A stretch of DNA of 64,000 nucleotides from Lasiodiplodia sp. COLG20 (GCA_009801085.1 VNWV01000007.1:496001-560000); one strand, 5' to 3'; numbered from the stretch's first letter, positions 23,122-33,461 are shown. A program made the numbers and translations. Notes: a model not told the origin generated them from the sequence alone.

Positions 23122-24087
23122 AAAAGCGACGAGGAGTGCAGCCACAACGATGTCTGGCCCGGCTACACCCGCTGCTCCTCGCCCTACTCGCTCACCCTAC
23201 CGCTGCACGAGCGGAAGCCCGTCCGCGTCAACCTGAACGTGCAGCGCTGCATCGCGTGCGTGAAGCGGGAGCAGGCGAGCGCACTCAGGCTGGTGACGCG
23301 CGCAAGAGCGGCGCTGAGGACGATAGACGCGGACACCGACGATACGCAGCTCACCCAAGCAGTAGCAGCGATCGGCACCACCGCCGCGGCCGGGTCGGAG
23401 GAAACTGCTGCTGGTGCGGCCGTGGGCGGGGATCGCGAGTTGGAGGGGCTTTGGGCTGCCAGATTGTGCTACTGGCGGAGAAATTGCGTGCGGTTGAGGC
23501 TCGGGTTGGAGGTGTTGGAGCGGGAGAAGGAAAGGGCGGAGGGGGAGGGGGAGGAGAGGGGGGAGGGCGGCGGCGGTGGTGTAGAGGAACGGCAGCCGAG
23601 GGTGAATGACGAAGCGGGTACGAAGAAGAGGAGGGAGAGCACTGGAAATTTGAAGAATTTGAAGAGTCTATCGACGAGGTCGGCGAGGTCGGTGAGCTGG
23701 CGAGGGGCTAGGGGTGAAAAGTGGCGGGACAGCGCGTTGAAGCCGGCTTTGAAAAGGTCGACAAAAGCGGATGTCGATACTGAGGCTGTGGTGAAGAAGG
23801 GACTTGGTGTGCACTTCGATTCAAAATCAGGGGCCTTTGGCAGTGAGTCTCGCTGTCCTGCGAGGTTCGAGAGAAAGAGCACGTATTATCGCCCAGGGAA
23901 ATGGGCAAGGGATGGTCTGCTGCTGGATACGAGTGGCTTCGGCCTGGAGACGGAGAGGGAAATTAAGGACTGGCATATTCCGCCAAATGGATTTGCCGTT
24001 TCTCCAGAGAACGATGAAAAGGTTGAGAAAAAATGGGAAATGGCCAAGCGCATCGTAGAAAAAAGTCAGGCGTTGGGGTGGCTTTGA
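22549..24087 (+). CDS. Hypothetical 512-residue protein, tandem-pair member 1
   Basis: A single exon; the second Met at 22561 is an alternative start. The N-terminus is basic (FRQKATKKARAKLHSF). Cysteine pairs occur in LCPHC and RCIACVKRE. A run of 14 Asp is encoded by a GAC repeat at 23080-23121. A Glu/Gly-rich segment follows residue 320. The C-terminus reads GVHFDSKSGAF, STYYRPGKWARDG and LDTSGFG. The same layout (early Cys pairs, acidic or charged middle, a V-x-F block, then Y-x-x-G-x-x-A and DTSG) occurs in the next gene. I therefore treat the two as likely diverged tandem duplicates. No known domain or targeting signal. Function unknown. Confidence 0.68.
23080..23121 (+). repeat. In-frame GAC trinucleotide repeat (poly-Asp)
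   Basis: Fourteen consecutive GAC codons lie inside the 512-residue orphan. Such a tract is prone to length variation between strains. Confidence 0.95.
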
Positions 24088-24631
24088 TATATTAGATACA
24101 TTTTCTCGTCTACCAATCTAACTATGAGATGGAAGAAGTCCTATTCTCGTAAAGTGGTTGTTTTTCAGACGTACATTGTATCAATCTCAACTTTGCATTA
24201 AAGCAACGGGCTGTGGTCACGGATACTCCGGCTAATATTTCCACGCAACAGAGAGTGTTACTACGCACAAATGAAATCTAACCTAATCGAACCACCAGTA
24301 AGGCGGTATTCTAACCAGAAAAATGGCTTTACTGTGGGGCTGATCCACAGTATGCTCAGGTTCGGCACCAACGTGCAAATTCTGTCGACCCTGCAGGGAT
24401 GCAGATCAGTCTGAACTACAACTGAGACTGAACAAGCTGCGCTCTGAGTTCAAACTGGGCCAGCTTCGTTGCGAGCACTACAAGAATCGACCGTTTCCCC
24501 CAATCACGCTCCTATACAGTACCATCTCCAGCACAAACAAGCATCTCACCGAGAGTCACTTTCCAATATCTTCCCAACAGAACTACCACTAAATATCGAC
24601 ACGCGTCGTCCTGGTCAGCCAACGGTCCAAG
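24088..24631. other. Intergenic spacer between the tandem orphans
   Basis: AT-richer noncoding DNA of about 540 bp with no gene or repeat recognised. Confidence 0.5.
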
Positions 24632-26107
24632 ATGCCGGGAGCAGCTGCCACCTGCGAATTCTGCCTCATACGCCATGGATGCTACGAAGAAAGTGACAGT
24701 GGGAGTGATAGCGAAGCCGACAGCATCGGCGGTGCTGGTGGAAGCAACGCTACGGACACCACTACATCCGCACCCCTCGCTTGGAAGACCAAATGGAGGC
24801 CACTCTACTCACCCGATATGTGCCTCGATTGCGCACGCATCTGCGTCACCGCGCTGAAACGGGAATACGAGGATGTGTGGGACATCGCTTGCAAGCTCTC
24901 TCACAGCATATTCGGTCATGCGCTCCATGGTCGATCTGTGCCGACGCTAACCAAGGAGATGTACAAGAAGAACAGGCAAGAGCGCAAGGACCTGGCCAAC
25001 CTAAACGTGGTGAAGAAGAGTCTGGCTATGGAGATCACGGTGGCGACGCGTCGGGTGGCGAACGAGGAAATGGCGGAGGAGAAGAGGAAGGAACAGGAAC
25101 AGGAAGAAGAGGAGCATAGGAGGAGCGTGTTTGATGGCGAGGTGGTGGGGGTTGAGGACGATGGACCCTTGAGGATGGAGTTGGAGGAGATGTGTGGGAG
25201 CGCTGCGGTAAAGAGCGTCCGTTCAGCAGTTGACGGATCAAGCCCTGCTCCTGAGCAGGAGATGGTGTGCCCGGGGGGTACGGCCTCAAAGCGTCACTAT
25301 CACACGTATCTGGATGCACCGTACTCCGAAGGGCGAAAGAGCGTGGCTAAGTCCGTAGCTACTCGACCTAAGAAGGTGTCCTTCGCGCCCGGCACATTCG
25401 ATGAATTGGACCCCGCTTTGGATATAGGTGAGGGGCATTCGCGATTCGGCCGGCTAAGTCGCAGATACCGGCCCGGAGCTTATGCGGGCAAAACGTATTA
25501 CGATACGTCTGGGTGGCACGAGTATCCCGAGGACCAGGGCCAGGAGGACCAGAGCCAGGAGGACCAGCGGGACCGGGAGTCCAATGCTGAGGGCTCCAAA
25601 TACCAGCCAAGTCGGAGGCACGGCTGGACTGCCAACCCCTCGACGTACACCACACCTATGATAATCCTAACGAACGAGATGGGCGTCAGTCGGACACTTG
25701 TACGAGCAACTTTGCCGGAAGAAGAGTCGCTGCCCTTCGTCATCGTCGTGGATCCTGAAATACAAATTCCACGTCTCGTGACTTCACCGTTAATGCAGAG
25801 ATATGTCGACCGTTTCATCAACAGGCCAAAGCCCGCATCCCGATGGGACATGGCGTTTCAAGGTGGAACATTTAATGACGATTTGGGAATGCTAAGGAAG
25901 CTGTACTGGATGGGGGACGAATTATGGATCGAGACTTCCTACACAAAGAAGATAGGAAAAGATCTAACAACGCTAGGCATACACTCGGAGCCTTGGCGCG
26001 ATTCTGTTGGATTTGCAAAGAGACGTAGGGCATTGAGAATGATTCTCAGATGGATGGGGAGGTGGAAGGCAAAGAGGGCTGACTTGATTGAAGGAACGCA
26101 CCGTTAG
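24632..26107 (+). CDS. Hypothetical 491-residue protein, tandem-pair member 2
   Basis: A single exon. N-terminal Cys pairs (ATCEFCLIRHGC, MCLDCARIC) suggest a small metal-binding module. A charged coiled region rich in Glu/Lys follows (KEQEQEEEEHRR). The block KKVSFAPGTFDEL, then RRYRPGAYAGKTYYDTSGW, parallels VHFDSKSGAF and YYRPGKWA...DTSG of the preceding gene. The C-terminal half (ATLPEEESLPFVIVVDPEIQ, RKLYWMGDELWIE) looks like a folded domain absent from member 1. There is no signal peptide or membrane segment. I do not recognise the family; lineage-restricted Pezizomycotina proteins of this style are common. The annotation is of structure only. Confidence 0.68.
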   Translation: MPGAAATCEFCLIRHGCYEESDSGSDSEADSIGGAGGSNATDTTTSAPLAWKTKWRPLYSPDMCLDCARICVTALKREYEDVWDIACKLSHSIFGHALHGRSVPTLTKEMYKKNRQERKDLANLNVVKKSLAMEITVATRRVANEEMAEEKRKEQEQEEEEHRRSVFDGEVVGVEDDGPLRMELEEMCGSAAVKSVRSAVDGSSPAPEQEMVCPGGTASKRHYHTYLDAPYSEGRKSVAKSVATRPKKVSFAPGTFDELDPALDIGEGHSRFGRLSRRYRPGAYAGKTYYDTSGWHEYPEDQGQEDQSQEDQRDRESNAEGSKYQPSRRHGWTANPSTYTTPMIILTNEMGVSRTLVRATLPEEESLPFVIVVDPEIQIPRLVTSPLMQRYVDRFINRPKPASRWDMAFQGGTFNDDLGMLRKLYWMGDELWIETSYTKKIGKDLTTLGIHSEPWRDSVGFAKRRRALRMILRWMGRWKAKRADLIEGTHR

Positions 26108-26199
26108 CGTGTAGTAGATGAGAAAGCAATGAGAAATACATGCATTTGTGCCTTATGCTTTTGTGGTTCCTACCGTAACGCCTTGCCGTGGTATCAAAT

Positions 26200-26811
26200 T
26201 TACTCGCTGTCTTCATGCTGGCTCCTTCTCCGGTCCTCCTCCTTTACCCTGTCAAGCTCCTCATCAGCTTCTTTCTTCATAGCCTCGCGCAGCCGCTCTT
26301 CCTGCTTCCTCCAATGGCTGCCCTCCTCATAGTCCTTGCTGATGCCCAAGGCCTTCCTCAATTTTTCGCTCTCCTCGATCTTAGCGGCGGCGAGCTCGTG
26401 GACTTGGTGCTGTTTCAGATTGCGGGCCTTAGCCTTGTCGAGGCGCTCGTTGGACGCATCGGCCTCCTTCTGGAGCTTCTTGCGGAGGGCATCACACTGG
26501 TCGTCGATTTCATCCTCGTCGACACTACAAGAGAACGCGCGTTAGCGGCGCTGGGCATGTTAGCTGTAGTTTACTTACCCCTCATCTTCCAGACGGTCGC
26601 GAAGCTCAAAGACCTTGACCTCTATTTCGCGCTTTCGGTCATGATCGAGGATGTCCTTGTCAGGCTGGCGCTGGCGGTGCTGCTTGATCTGGTCATAGTC
26701 CTTGGTGTAGGGTGCAGCCTGATCGCGCGGCTTGAGGAGCGACAGATTGCGTTGCACATAGCCCGAAGTCCCGCTTCCGCGGGGCGTAGTGAGGCCGACG
26801 TTGGAGGACAT
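26200..26811 (-). CDS. CWC21: Pre-mRNA splicing factor CWC21 (cwf21 domain, SRRM2-like)
   Basis: Exons (minus strand) 26811-26579 and 26524-26200 encode 185 residues. The 54-nt intron has a GTAAGT donor. The N-terminus [20 protein letters not shown] is the near-invariant signature of Cwc21/SRm300. It is followed by [10 protein letters not shown] and the cwf21 helix pair ([20 protein letters not shown]). The C-terminal tail is Glu/Arg/Lys-rich. In yeast Cwc21 binds Prp8 and Snu114 in the activated spliceosome; the assignment here rests on the signature. The frame is open for 32 residues upstream, but the conserved start decides 26811. The gene shares a 172-bp upstream region with CDC123. Confidence 0.93.
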
Positions 26812-26983
26812 GTTGCGGCCGGCGCCTTCGTGGGTGTGTGGATAGTGGGACAGAGTGTGGACGGAGGTGGTGCGGAGGCTGAGCCCGCGTCGAGCGGCGC
26901 GAGTCATTTCGCCCCGCGATGACGCTCCGGTGTCGACACTTTTTGCGCGCTGTTATCCTCAACCTTTCTCTCCAGCAGTCAAC
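26812..26983. promoter_or_regulatory. Compact bidirectional promoter, CWC21 / CDC123
   Basis: Only 172 bp separate the two start codons of these divergent housekeeping genes, so both promoters and both 5' leaders must fit here. No canonical TATA box is seen in either direction. Confidence 0.6.
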
Positions 26984-28370
26984 ATGGCCGAGTCCGAGCA
27001 GCCGTCGTCCTCTACAGATGCGCCTCTGACGCAGCTCCCCTTCCCGCCCGTCACGAAGCAGCACATTCTGAACTGCTCTTTCCATGCGTGGCAGCCTAGG
27101 TGATTTTTTGCCCCGCCGCTGCTTCCGCTACCAAGGACTTCTTTGCTCATCGAACAACTTCCTCCGCAGACACCGCAAGATAACGCCCAAGGCCCGCCTG
27201 ATACCGCTTTCGCGACCCTTCCTAAACTATCTACGCGCCGACGGCATCATTTTGCCCCCCGACGAAGAAGCTTCCCGCCGCGACTGGTCCGACGATGACA
27301 GCGGCATCTTCTCCTCTACCGAGAACCCCGACGAAGACGGCGATGACGACGAGGATCCCTCCAGAGAGTGGCCCGAGATCCACAACGCCATACTGGAGAC
27401 CATTGAAGAGCTCGGCGGCAAGGTCTGCCCCAAGCTGAACTGGTCGTCGCCGAAGGACGCAACCTGGATCAACGCTACAAACACCATGGACTGTCGCACT
27501 CCAGGCGACATATACATGATGCTCAAGAGCTCAGACTTCATCACCCATGACCTCGAGCAAGCTTTCGCCGACACCGATGAAGCTCCTGCTGTTGAAGGGG
27601 ACCGGAAGATTACTGGCGTGTCCGAGGTCCCGTACTACCTGGTTCTGCGCAAGTTCTTCATGATAAACCCCTCGGTCGAATTCCGTTGTTTTGTGAGAAA
27701 TCGGCGGTTGCTCGCAATCACGCAGCGCGACCCTAACCACTACGAATTCCTGGCCCCGATGGTCGATCAGCTACGCAAAGTCATCAACTCCTTGTTCGAG
27801 GAACATCTGCGCGACAGCTTTCCCGACCCTAACTTTTCTTTCGACGTGTACATTCCACCAAAGTATGAAAAAGCATGGTTGATAGACATTAATCCCTGGG
27901 CTCAAAGAACAGACCCATTGCTCTTCAGTTGGCTTGAGCTCCTTACTATGGATGGGCCCGAGCATTTTGAGGAAATGATGAAGAAAGAAAGGGATGAGCA
28001 AGAAAAGGAAGGGTTTGTGAGGCTACAGCTGCGGCCCGCCGTTGAGCCACAAGCCGGGCAGCCTGGGTCAGAAGCGATGGGTGCAGAAGATGATGAGGAC
28101 GACGATGCGAAGACTACCACCCCGGACTCGGATGACGAGGCGGATGAAGAGATCTGGATTCCCGAGCTGCGACTTGTCAAGAAAGACGACCCGGAAGCCT
28201 ATTCGTTTGCATCTCCAGCCTACAGCGCCCATAAGCTACCCAAGGATGTCGTGGATGCCAGCAATGCTGGAGAAGGTGGTATGCGCGAGTTTGCTGAAAA
28301 GTGGAAGGAGATCTTGGCGAGGGAGCAAGAGGCAGATAGAAACTACTCCAGCTCAGAGGATGACGCATAA
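26984..28370 (+). CDS. CDC123: Cdc123 (D123 family), eIF2 assembly chaperone
   Basis: Exons 26984-27099 and 27170-28370 encode 438 residues. The 70-nt intron joins WQPR to HRKITPKARLIPL. Family hallmarks include HILNCSFHAWQP, PKLNWSSPKDATWI, NTMDCRTPGDIYMMLKSSDF, LVLRKFFMINPSVEFRCFVR and KAWLIDINPW; the last three hold the ATP-grasp-type residues. Two acidic stretches are present, after the first 70 residues and near residue 360. Cdc123 promotes assembly of the eIF2 trimer by binding eIF2-gamma and so supports translation initiation in the cytoplasm. The first-exon start is preferred over a downstream Met at 27084 that lacks the conserved N-terminus. Confidence 0.94.
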
Positions 28371-28696
28371 AAGCGCGTAATTCAAAAGACAATACACAAA
28401 TTTACGTTGTCGCGGTCAATGACCTAATCTTCGAAGGCAATACGAGAATTTGTGCCGTTCGAAGAACATCAAAAAAGGGAACATGATAGGTGAAAGAACA
28501 AAGCTCGCAAGTGTTGCAACAACTCTCCACGCATGTGACGTCAGTGGGGCACCCGCAGCGCGACTCGCGCGGAACTTTCAACTCCGCCACTTTTCGCCGA
28601 ACAGCTACACCCCACGACACAACCAACCGCGCGGGTAGCTCTTTTGTGCTCTCATCAGTCGCCGTGGCTCTCCTCCGACAACTCACACGCGCAACA
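28371..28696. other. Intergenic spacer
   Basis: Short region between CDC123 and the flavoprotein. The flavoprotein frame is open upstream to 28490, but that extension has no family resemblance. Confidence 0.5.
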
Positions 28697-29920
28697 ATGG
28701 CATCCGAAACGCCCAAGAACATTGTCGTAATAGGTGGTGGTATTATTGGCAGCACGAGCGCCTACTTTCTCTCACACCATCCCGCCTTCGACGCCGCCAC
28801 GACGAACATTACCCTCATCGAAGCCTCGGAAATTGCTGGTGGCGCCAGTGGGAAGGCGGGCGGTCTATTAGGCCTATGGGCCTATCCCTCATGCATTGTC
28901 CCACTCTCCTTCCGCCTGCACAAGGAGCTCGCCGACAAGTACGACGGTGCCCAGCGCTGGGGCTACCGCGGCGTCCATTGCGGGCAGATTCTCATGAAAG
29001 GGCGGCCGGTCAACAAGGGCGCTGATGTTGGCGAGAGCGTTAGCCTGCAGAAGCGGACGCCGCAAGCACTAGGCTTGCTGCGCGCCGCGGGCGTGCCAAG
29101 GGAGCTAGATTGGGTGGTCCCAGAAGGCGTGAGGGGGTACGAGGAGATGGGCGCGCCAGACGACACGGCACAGGTACACCCGTACCACTTCACGACCAGC
29201 ATGGCCAAATTGGCGGAAGAGAAGGGCGTCAAGGTTGTTTTGGGAAGTGTAACCGACATCGACACTAAAGACGGAGCGGTACGGGACGTCACTTACACGC
29301 CGAAGGATGGCGGAGAGGCGCAGACTATACCAGCCGACAGCGTTATCATCTCAGCCGGCCCCTGGACACGCAATGTTTGGCCGCAAGCCCCTATCTCAGC
29401 AACCCGCGCCCACAGTGTTGTCATCAAGCCTCCTCGGGAAGTATCCAACTACGCGCTATTCACGAGCATCGAGCTCCCTTCAGAGAATGGAGCGTCTGGC
29501 AAGCGCCGAGGCTACTCAACGACCGTGTCTCCAGAAATCTACGCCCGGCCGTTCCAAGAGGTGTACGCATGCGGCGAAGGGGACCATCTCGTGCCACTGC
29601 CCAAGACGACTGAGGATGTTGAAGTGGACCAGCAACGGTGTCAGGAAATTATCGACTACGTGTCTGCGGTCAGTGACGAGCTGCGTGACGGCGAGGTCAC
29701 TGCTCGGCAGGCTTGTTACCTCCCCAACGTTAGCAGAGGCAGCGGCGGTCCGATGATCGGAAAAGTGCCTGGCGTGAAGGGGCTGGTCATTGCGGCGGGC
29801 CATACGTGCTGGGGCATCCAGAACGGGCCGGGGACGGGCAAAGTGGTAAGTGAAATTGTGTGGGAGGGGAAGGCGAAGAGCGCAAACATTGCAAGCTTGG
29901 ATCCTGCAAAGTGGCTATAA
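28697..29920 (+). CDS. FAD-dependent oxidoreductase of the DAO family (Tda3-like)
   Basis: A single exon encodes 407 residues. The dinucleotide-binding motif NIVVIGGGIIGSTSAYFL is at residues 8-25, with a conserved acidic residue at the end of strand 2 (TLIEASE). GGASGKAGGLL follows, the usual FAD-binding segment of glycine-oxidase/DAO-like enzymes. The C-terminal FAD-closing motif is GLVIAAGHTCWGIQNGPGTG. The overall pattern fits fungal Tda3-like DAO proteins, linked in yeast to late-endosome traffic. Amino-acid or sarcosine-type oxidases are alternatives, and the substrate is unknown. The start at 28697 is chosen because ASETPKNIVVIGG directly leads the Rossmann strand. The terminal WL is not a peroxisomal PTS1. 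Confidence 0.85.
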   Translation: MASETPKNIVVIGGGIIGSTSAYFLSHHPAFDAATTNITLIEASEIAGGASGKAGGLLGLWAYPSCIVPLSFRLHKELADKYDGAQRWGYRGVHCGQILMKGRPVNKGADVGESVSLQKRTPQALGLLRAAGVPRELDWVVPEGVRGYEEMGAPDDTAQVHPYHFTTSMAKLAEEKGVKVVLGSVTDIDTKDGAVRDVTYTPKDGGEAQTIPADSVIISAGPWTRNVWPQAPISATRAHSVVIKPPREVSNYALFTSIELPSENGASGKRRGYSTTVSPEIYARPFQEVYACGEGDHLVPLPKTTEDVEVDQQRCQEIIDYVSAVSDELRDGEVTARQACYLPNVSRGSGGPMIGKVPGVKGLVIAAGHTCWGIQNGPGTGKVVSEIVWEGKAKSANIASLDPAKWL

Positions 29921-30811
29921 GGCCCACATGGCGTGGTAACAGTCGGCTATTCTCGAGTCCATGGCTGCCCAATGGTGTAGCGGAGAGGTCGGTATAGTAT
30001 AAAGCTTCAAACGCCGTCACCGATTGGCAGATCAGCGCCGCGAAGTGGATAAAAGACAGCGTGCGTTGAAACGGCACAGTGACTATGTGTTGCATTGCGC
30101 CATGCAGATCAACAAGAGCCGGCTTCTAGTGCATCTGCTGGACCCTAGTTCACGCCCATATCGCCCCGGTTTTCCCCACGCTCGCGGCCACTAGGATGCA
30201 TCTGAGACATCCAGCAAGCTTCACTAGAGCTGAAAGTCAAGGGTGTAGTGCCATCGCGGACCGAAAAGGCCCTTTCATCAACGCCCACAAGAGCCTAGAT
30301 GAGGTGGCCGAGATTCGCCACCCACGTCGACAGTCATGACTGTTGCCCGTTGCATGGGGTTTCCTCGCCACGGAACAAAGATGCGACGGCGAGGGTGCGG
30401 GTGGTTATGCCAGGGTTGTGCAATCAACGATAGACACGAGCCCCACCCGCTTCGTATTCGCTGGCTGCGCAGGGCAATGAATGGTGAGCAGCAGCCAGAG
30501 ATGCAACAGGCGGCCTGACCCTGCAGGCAGTCGACTTGGCAGGGCACAGCCAGGGCGCGGTACTAAAGGCCGGCGCGGTGCTTGTTGGACCGGCCGGGAA
30601 GCCGCGTTAGCCTGGGCCCGAGACGGGAGGAAGAAGAGAGAGCCATCGTCGTCGCGTCAGGATCTGCGTCTGATTCGCGTTGCCCGGTTGCGCAGGTGCA
30701 GGATTTGCAGGACCCCTGCTCGTCGAATCGCCTTTTCCCCGGGACGCGCGCTGCTTGCTCACAACAGTCCCCCGCCGCACGCCCCTCTCCCAACACCGAG
30801 CAGGCCTCAGC
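29921..30811. other. Intergenic region (890 bp)
   Basis: No supported gene. Several frames of 60-130 codons overlap on both strands in this GC-rich stretch without motifs. Confidence 0.5.
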
Positions 30812-31861
30812 ATGCGCACGCAGCAACAACAACACTCCAAATGTCGCCTCCTCGAGCTCCCGGTTGAGCTGCGCCTGCTCATCTACGACTATGCCCTCTT
30901 CTCCCACGAACACGTCACCATCGCAACCGGGCTCAAGTGCAGCTTCGCCTCGCCCGTCGACAGCGGCTACGAGAGCGATGACGGCCGCGACTCGGACGAA
31001 TTGATCCCCGACCTGCCTCCAGACGTCGAGCCCGTCATTCTGCCGCGCTTCGACCCGGACTTCCTCCATCTTGAGCAGCCGCCGATCTTCGACAACTGCA
31101 CTCAAGATGCGAACAACGACCATGCCGCGCCCGTCGTGCCACTCACCACTCCGCTTGCCCTGCTCCAGACGAACCGTCAAGTCAGGGACGAGTTGACCTG
31201 GCATCTCAAGAGCCAGCGCACCCACGACCGCAAGCTGTCCCTGTACATGACTTATCCCTACGGCCTGCTTGTTTTCCAGCATCTGTGCCCAGACCTGATT
31301 CGGCTGGTCCGAAGCATACACATCAGTGGCTACTACTACCCCACGCACGCCCAGGAACAGGTGAAGCGTGCCGCCGAGTGCCGCTGGATGCAGCGTCTGT
31401 ACACGCAGCCGCCGCCCATTGACGAACCCGTCATTAAAGCTGCAAACGGAGTGCTCAAGCGATTGACGCGTACCATTCTGGGGCAGAGCCCCAAGGTGCC
31501 TATGGAGGAGCTCGAGATGCGCATCTACCACCCCGGGCCAAAGGGCAACGAGCTCATCTGGCGAGGCGAGAATCCCAGCAGCCCCATCTGTGTCGCACTG
31601 TGCAACACGCACGGTGGGGCGATAGACAGCTCCGTGACGCAGGGCGGGAGAGGGGCCGGCGCATGGCTGAAGATCACGCCCAACCCAGAAGCGCGCACTC
31701 TGACGCAGAGGTGGAAGAGATTCACCGACGGCAACAGCAAAGAAGAGTGCGAGGGCTGGGTGGTGAACCCAGAGTGGCCGCGAATACCACCGCCCCCCAT
31801 AGCGAGCAGCCCGTCGAGTCCAGGCGACCAGTCAGACGCGGGAGACGATGCGGCCTCGTAG
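30812..31861 (+). CDS. F-box/2EXR-like fungal protein
   Basis: A single exon from ATG 30812 encodes 349 residues. The frame is open 44 residues upstream, but the Gln-rich MRTQQQQHSKCRLLELPVEL start suits the family. CRLLELPVELRLLIYDYAL is the F-box-like/2EXR-type helix found at the N-terminus of many Pezizomycotina proteins. PLALLQTNRQVRDEL is the second conserved helix (usually 'L.L..C+Q+..E'). An acidic spacer lies between them. The C-terminus is Pro/Ser-rich. Such proteins may be substrate adaptors of SCF ubiquitin ligases, but few are characterised. No signal or membrane segment. Confidence 0.75.
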   Translation: MRTQQQQHSKCRLLELPVELRLLIYDYALFSHEHVTIATGLKCSFASPVDSGYESDDGRDSDELIPDLPPDVEPVILPRFDPDFLHLEQPPIFDNCTQDANNDHAAPVVPLTTPLALLQTNRQVRDELTWHLKSQRTHDRKLSLYMTYPYGLLVFQHLCPDLIRLVRSIHISGYYYPTHAQEQVKRAAECRWMQRLYTQPPPIDEPVIKAANGVLKRLTRTILGQSPKVPMEELEMRIYHPGPKGNELIWRGENPSSPICVALCNTHGGAIDSSVTQGGRGAGAWLKITPNPEARTLTQRWKRFTDGNSKEECEGWVVNPEWPRIPPPPIASSPSSPGDQSDAGDDAAS

Positions 31862-32337
31862 GCGTTGGTATCTCGTAGGCCTGGAGTTTCTTTTTTGGTA
31901 CGACTAGCGATGTTTGGCATGACTGCACGCTTGTTACGGGGCGTTTTTTTTTTTTTAGTCTTCCTGTTCGATACTTTTCCTGTCGGGGCACGAGCCGATG
32001 ATTCGTGCATAGCCATGGGCGGTAAATACGATGGTTTATCTGTGGCGCATCTATTGTACTGGTGATGACTCCACGCGCACAGTATTTGTGATGTGGCCAC
32101 ACAGCCAGCTGGCCAGGCGTCAGCAGACCCTGAACCCAGCCACAGCATGGCCACAGATCTGTGACGCAAGCGATCCCAACCAGAGCCCCCGCCGCTCGCC
32201 GCAGCACTTCGGTTCCAGCACTCTCCGACGGAGCACGTCGCGATCCATAAATCTGCCGCCACCTCTTTGTTAAGTAACCTTACTCGCACTTTCTCCTCGA
32301 CTCCTTCACATCCTCACCTCGAAATCCACCAGCACGC
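31862..32337. other. Intergenic region
   Basis: About 475 bp with a T-rich tract near 31946 and no supported gene. Confidence 0.5.
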
Positions 32338-33399
32338 ATGTCAGAATACGCACCTCCAGTCGTAAGTTGTCCCCACAGATGGCGACGCGTGGCCAAGCCA
32401 TCCCCGCATTCCCGCTTCATGCACGCCAAGTATCACCACCACGACCACGCGCTAACACTGCAACCTTCGCAGGGCCCGCCTCCGCCCAAGGTCCCCGCGG
32501 GCTGGAAGGCTGTCTTCAACCAGCAATACCAAGAATGGTTCTACGTCAACATTTACACCAAACAGTCGCAATGGGACAAACCAACCGAACCTATTTACCC
32601 TCCTTCCGAAGCAGAAGCTAGCGTGCCACCTCCCGGCCCGCCGCCGAGCTACAACCAGGGCGACGCGAAGCCGCTCGGCTCGGAGAAGACGGGCCTGAGC
32701 AGCAACAACCCGTACGGTTCCGGCTACGGCGGCGGCGGCCAAAGCAGTCACGACATCAGCGAAGACGAGCGGCTGGCCCGCCAGCTGCAGGCCGAGGAGG
32801 ACGCCCGCGCACACGGCGGCAGCAGCAGCTCACCGATGCCGGGAGGAGGCGACTCGCGCGGCGCCGCCGACAGCTACTACACCCAGCCGGGCGGCGCCAG
32901 TGCCTACGGCCAGCAGCCGCCGGGCTACGGCGGCCAGCAGCAAGCGTCAGGCTACGGCTCGTCGCAAGAGCTGCCGCCGCGCCCAGACGACAGGGGCAAG
33001 AAATCCGGCGGCTTTCTGGGGAAGCTTCTCGGCAAGGCCAGCGGTTCCAAACCGGGCGGCAGCTACGGCCACGCGCAACCGCAGTACGGCGGCGCCGGCA
33101 GCTACCCACCCCAGCAAGGCTACTACCAGGGCCAGCCCCAGGGCCAGTACGGATACGCGCCGCAGCAGGGTTATTACGGCCAGGGCGGCGGCATGCCGTA
33201 CGGCGCAGTCCAGCAAAAGCCAAAGAAGAGCGGCTTGGGTGCTGGTGGAGCGGCTGCGTTAGGTGTCGGCGGTGGCCTGCTCGGTGGTATGCTGTTGGCG
33301 GACGCGATTGACGATCACGATTATGAGCAGGGTTATGAGCAAGGTTACGATGACGGAAATGATTTTGGTGGTGGAGATGACTTCGGTGGAGACTTCTAA
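32338..33399 (+). CDS. WW-domain protein, Wwm1-like, Gly/Tyr/Gln-rich
   Basis: Exons 32338-32361 and 32473-33399 encode 316 residues. The WW domain at residues ~14-45 has both tryptophans (PAGWKAVFNQQYQEWFYVN...SQWDKPTEP). A low-complexity body follows, rich in GYGG, QQGYY and Pro repeats. A short basic patch (GKKSGGFLGKLLGK) and a Gly/Ala helix (GLGAGGAAALGVGGGLLGGM) come next. The acidic tail (DYEQGYEQGYDDGNDFGGG) closes it. This layout is that of yeast Wwm1, which interacts with metacaspase Mca1. The 111-nt intron is a multiple of three and has no stop, so retention would give a 353-residue isoform with an insertion before the WW domain. Symbol withheld because orthology is inferred. Confidence 0.82.
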   Translation: MSEYAPPVVSCPHRWRRVAKPSPHSRFMHAKYHHHDHALTLQPSQGPPPPKVPAGWKAVFNQQYQEWFYVNIYTKQSQWDKPTEPIYPPSEAEASVPPPGPPPSYNQGDAKPLGSEKTGLSSNNPYGSGYGGGGQSSHDISEDERLARQLQAEEDARAHGGSSSSPMPGGGDSRGAADSYYTQPGGASAYGQQPPGYGGQQQASGYGSSQELPPRPDDRGKKSGGFLGKLLGKASGSKPGGSYGHAQPQYGGAGSYPPQQGYYQGQPQGQYGYAPQQGYYGQGGGMPYGAVQQKPKKSGLGAGGAAALGVGGGLLGGMLLADAIDDHDYEQGYEQGYDDGNDFGGGDDFGGDF

Positions 33400-33413
33400 A
33401 TTGGGCCAGTGGC

Positions 33414-33461
33414 ACAGTAGGTGCCGAAAGACCTGAGCCATCGTAACTAATTTCTATCAGC
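33414..33461. repeat. 48-bp dispersed repeat C, copy 1
   Basis: Matches 44346-44393 at 42 of 48 positions in the same orientation, and all six differences are transitions. It lies just after the WW-protein stop codon and abuts the decayed promoter copy. Confidence 0.8.
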
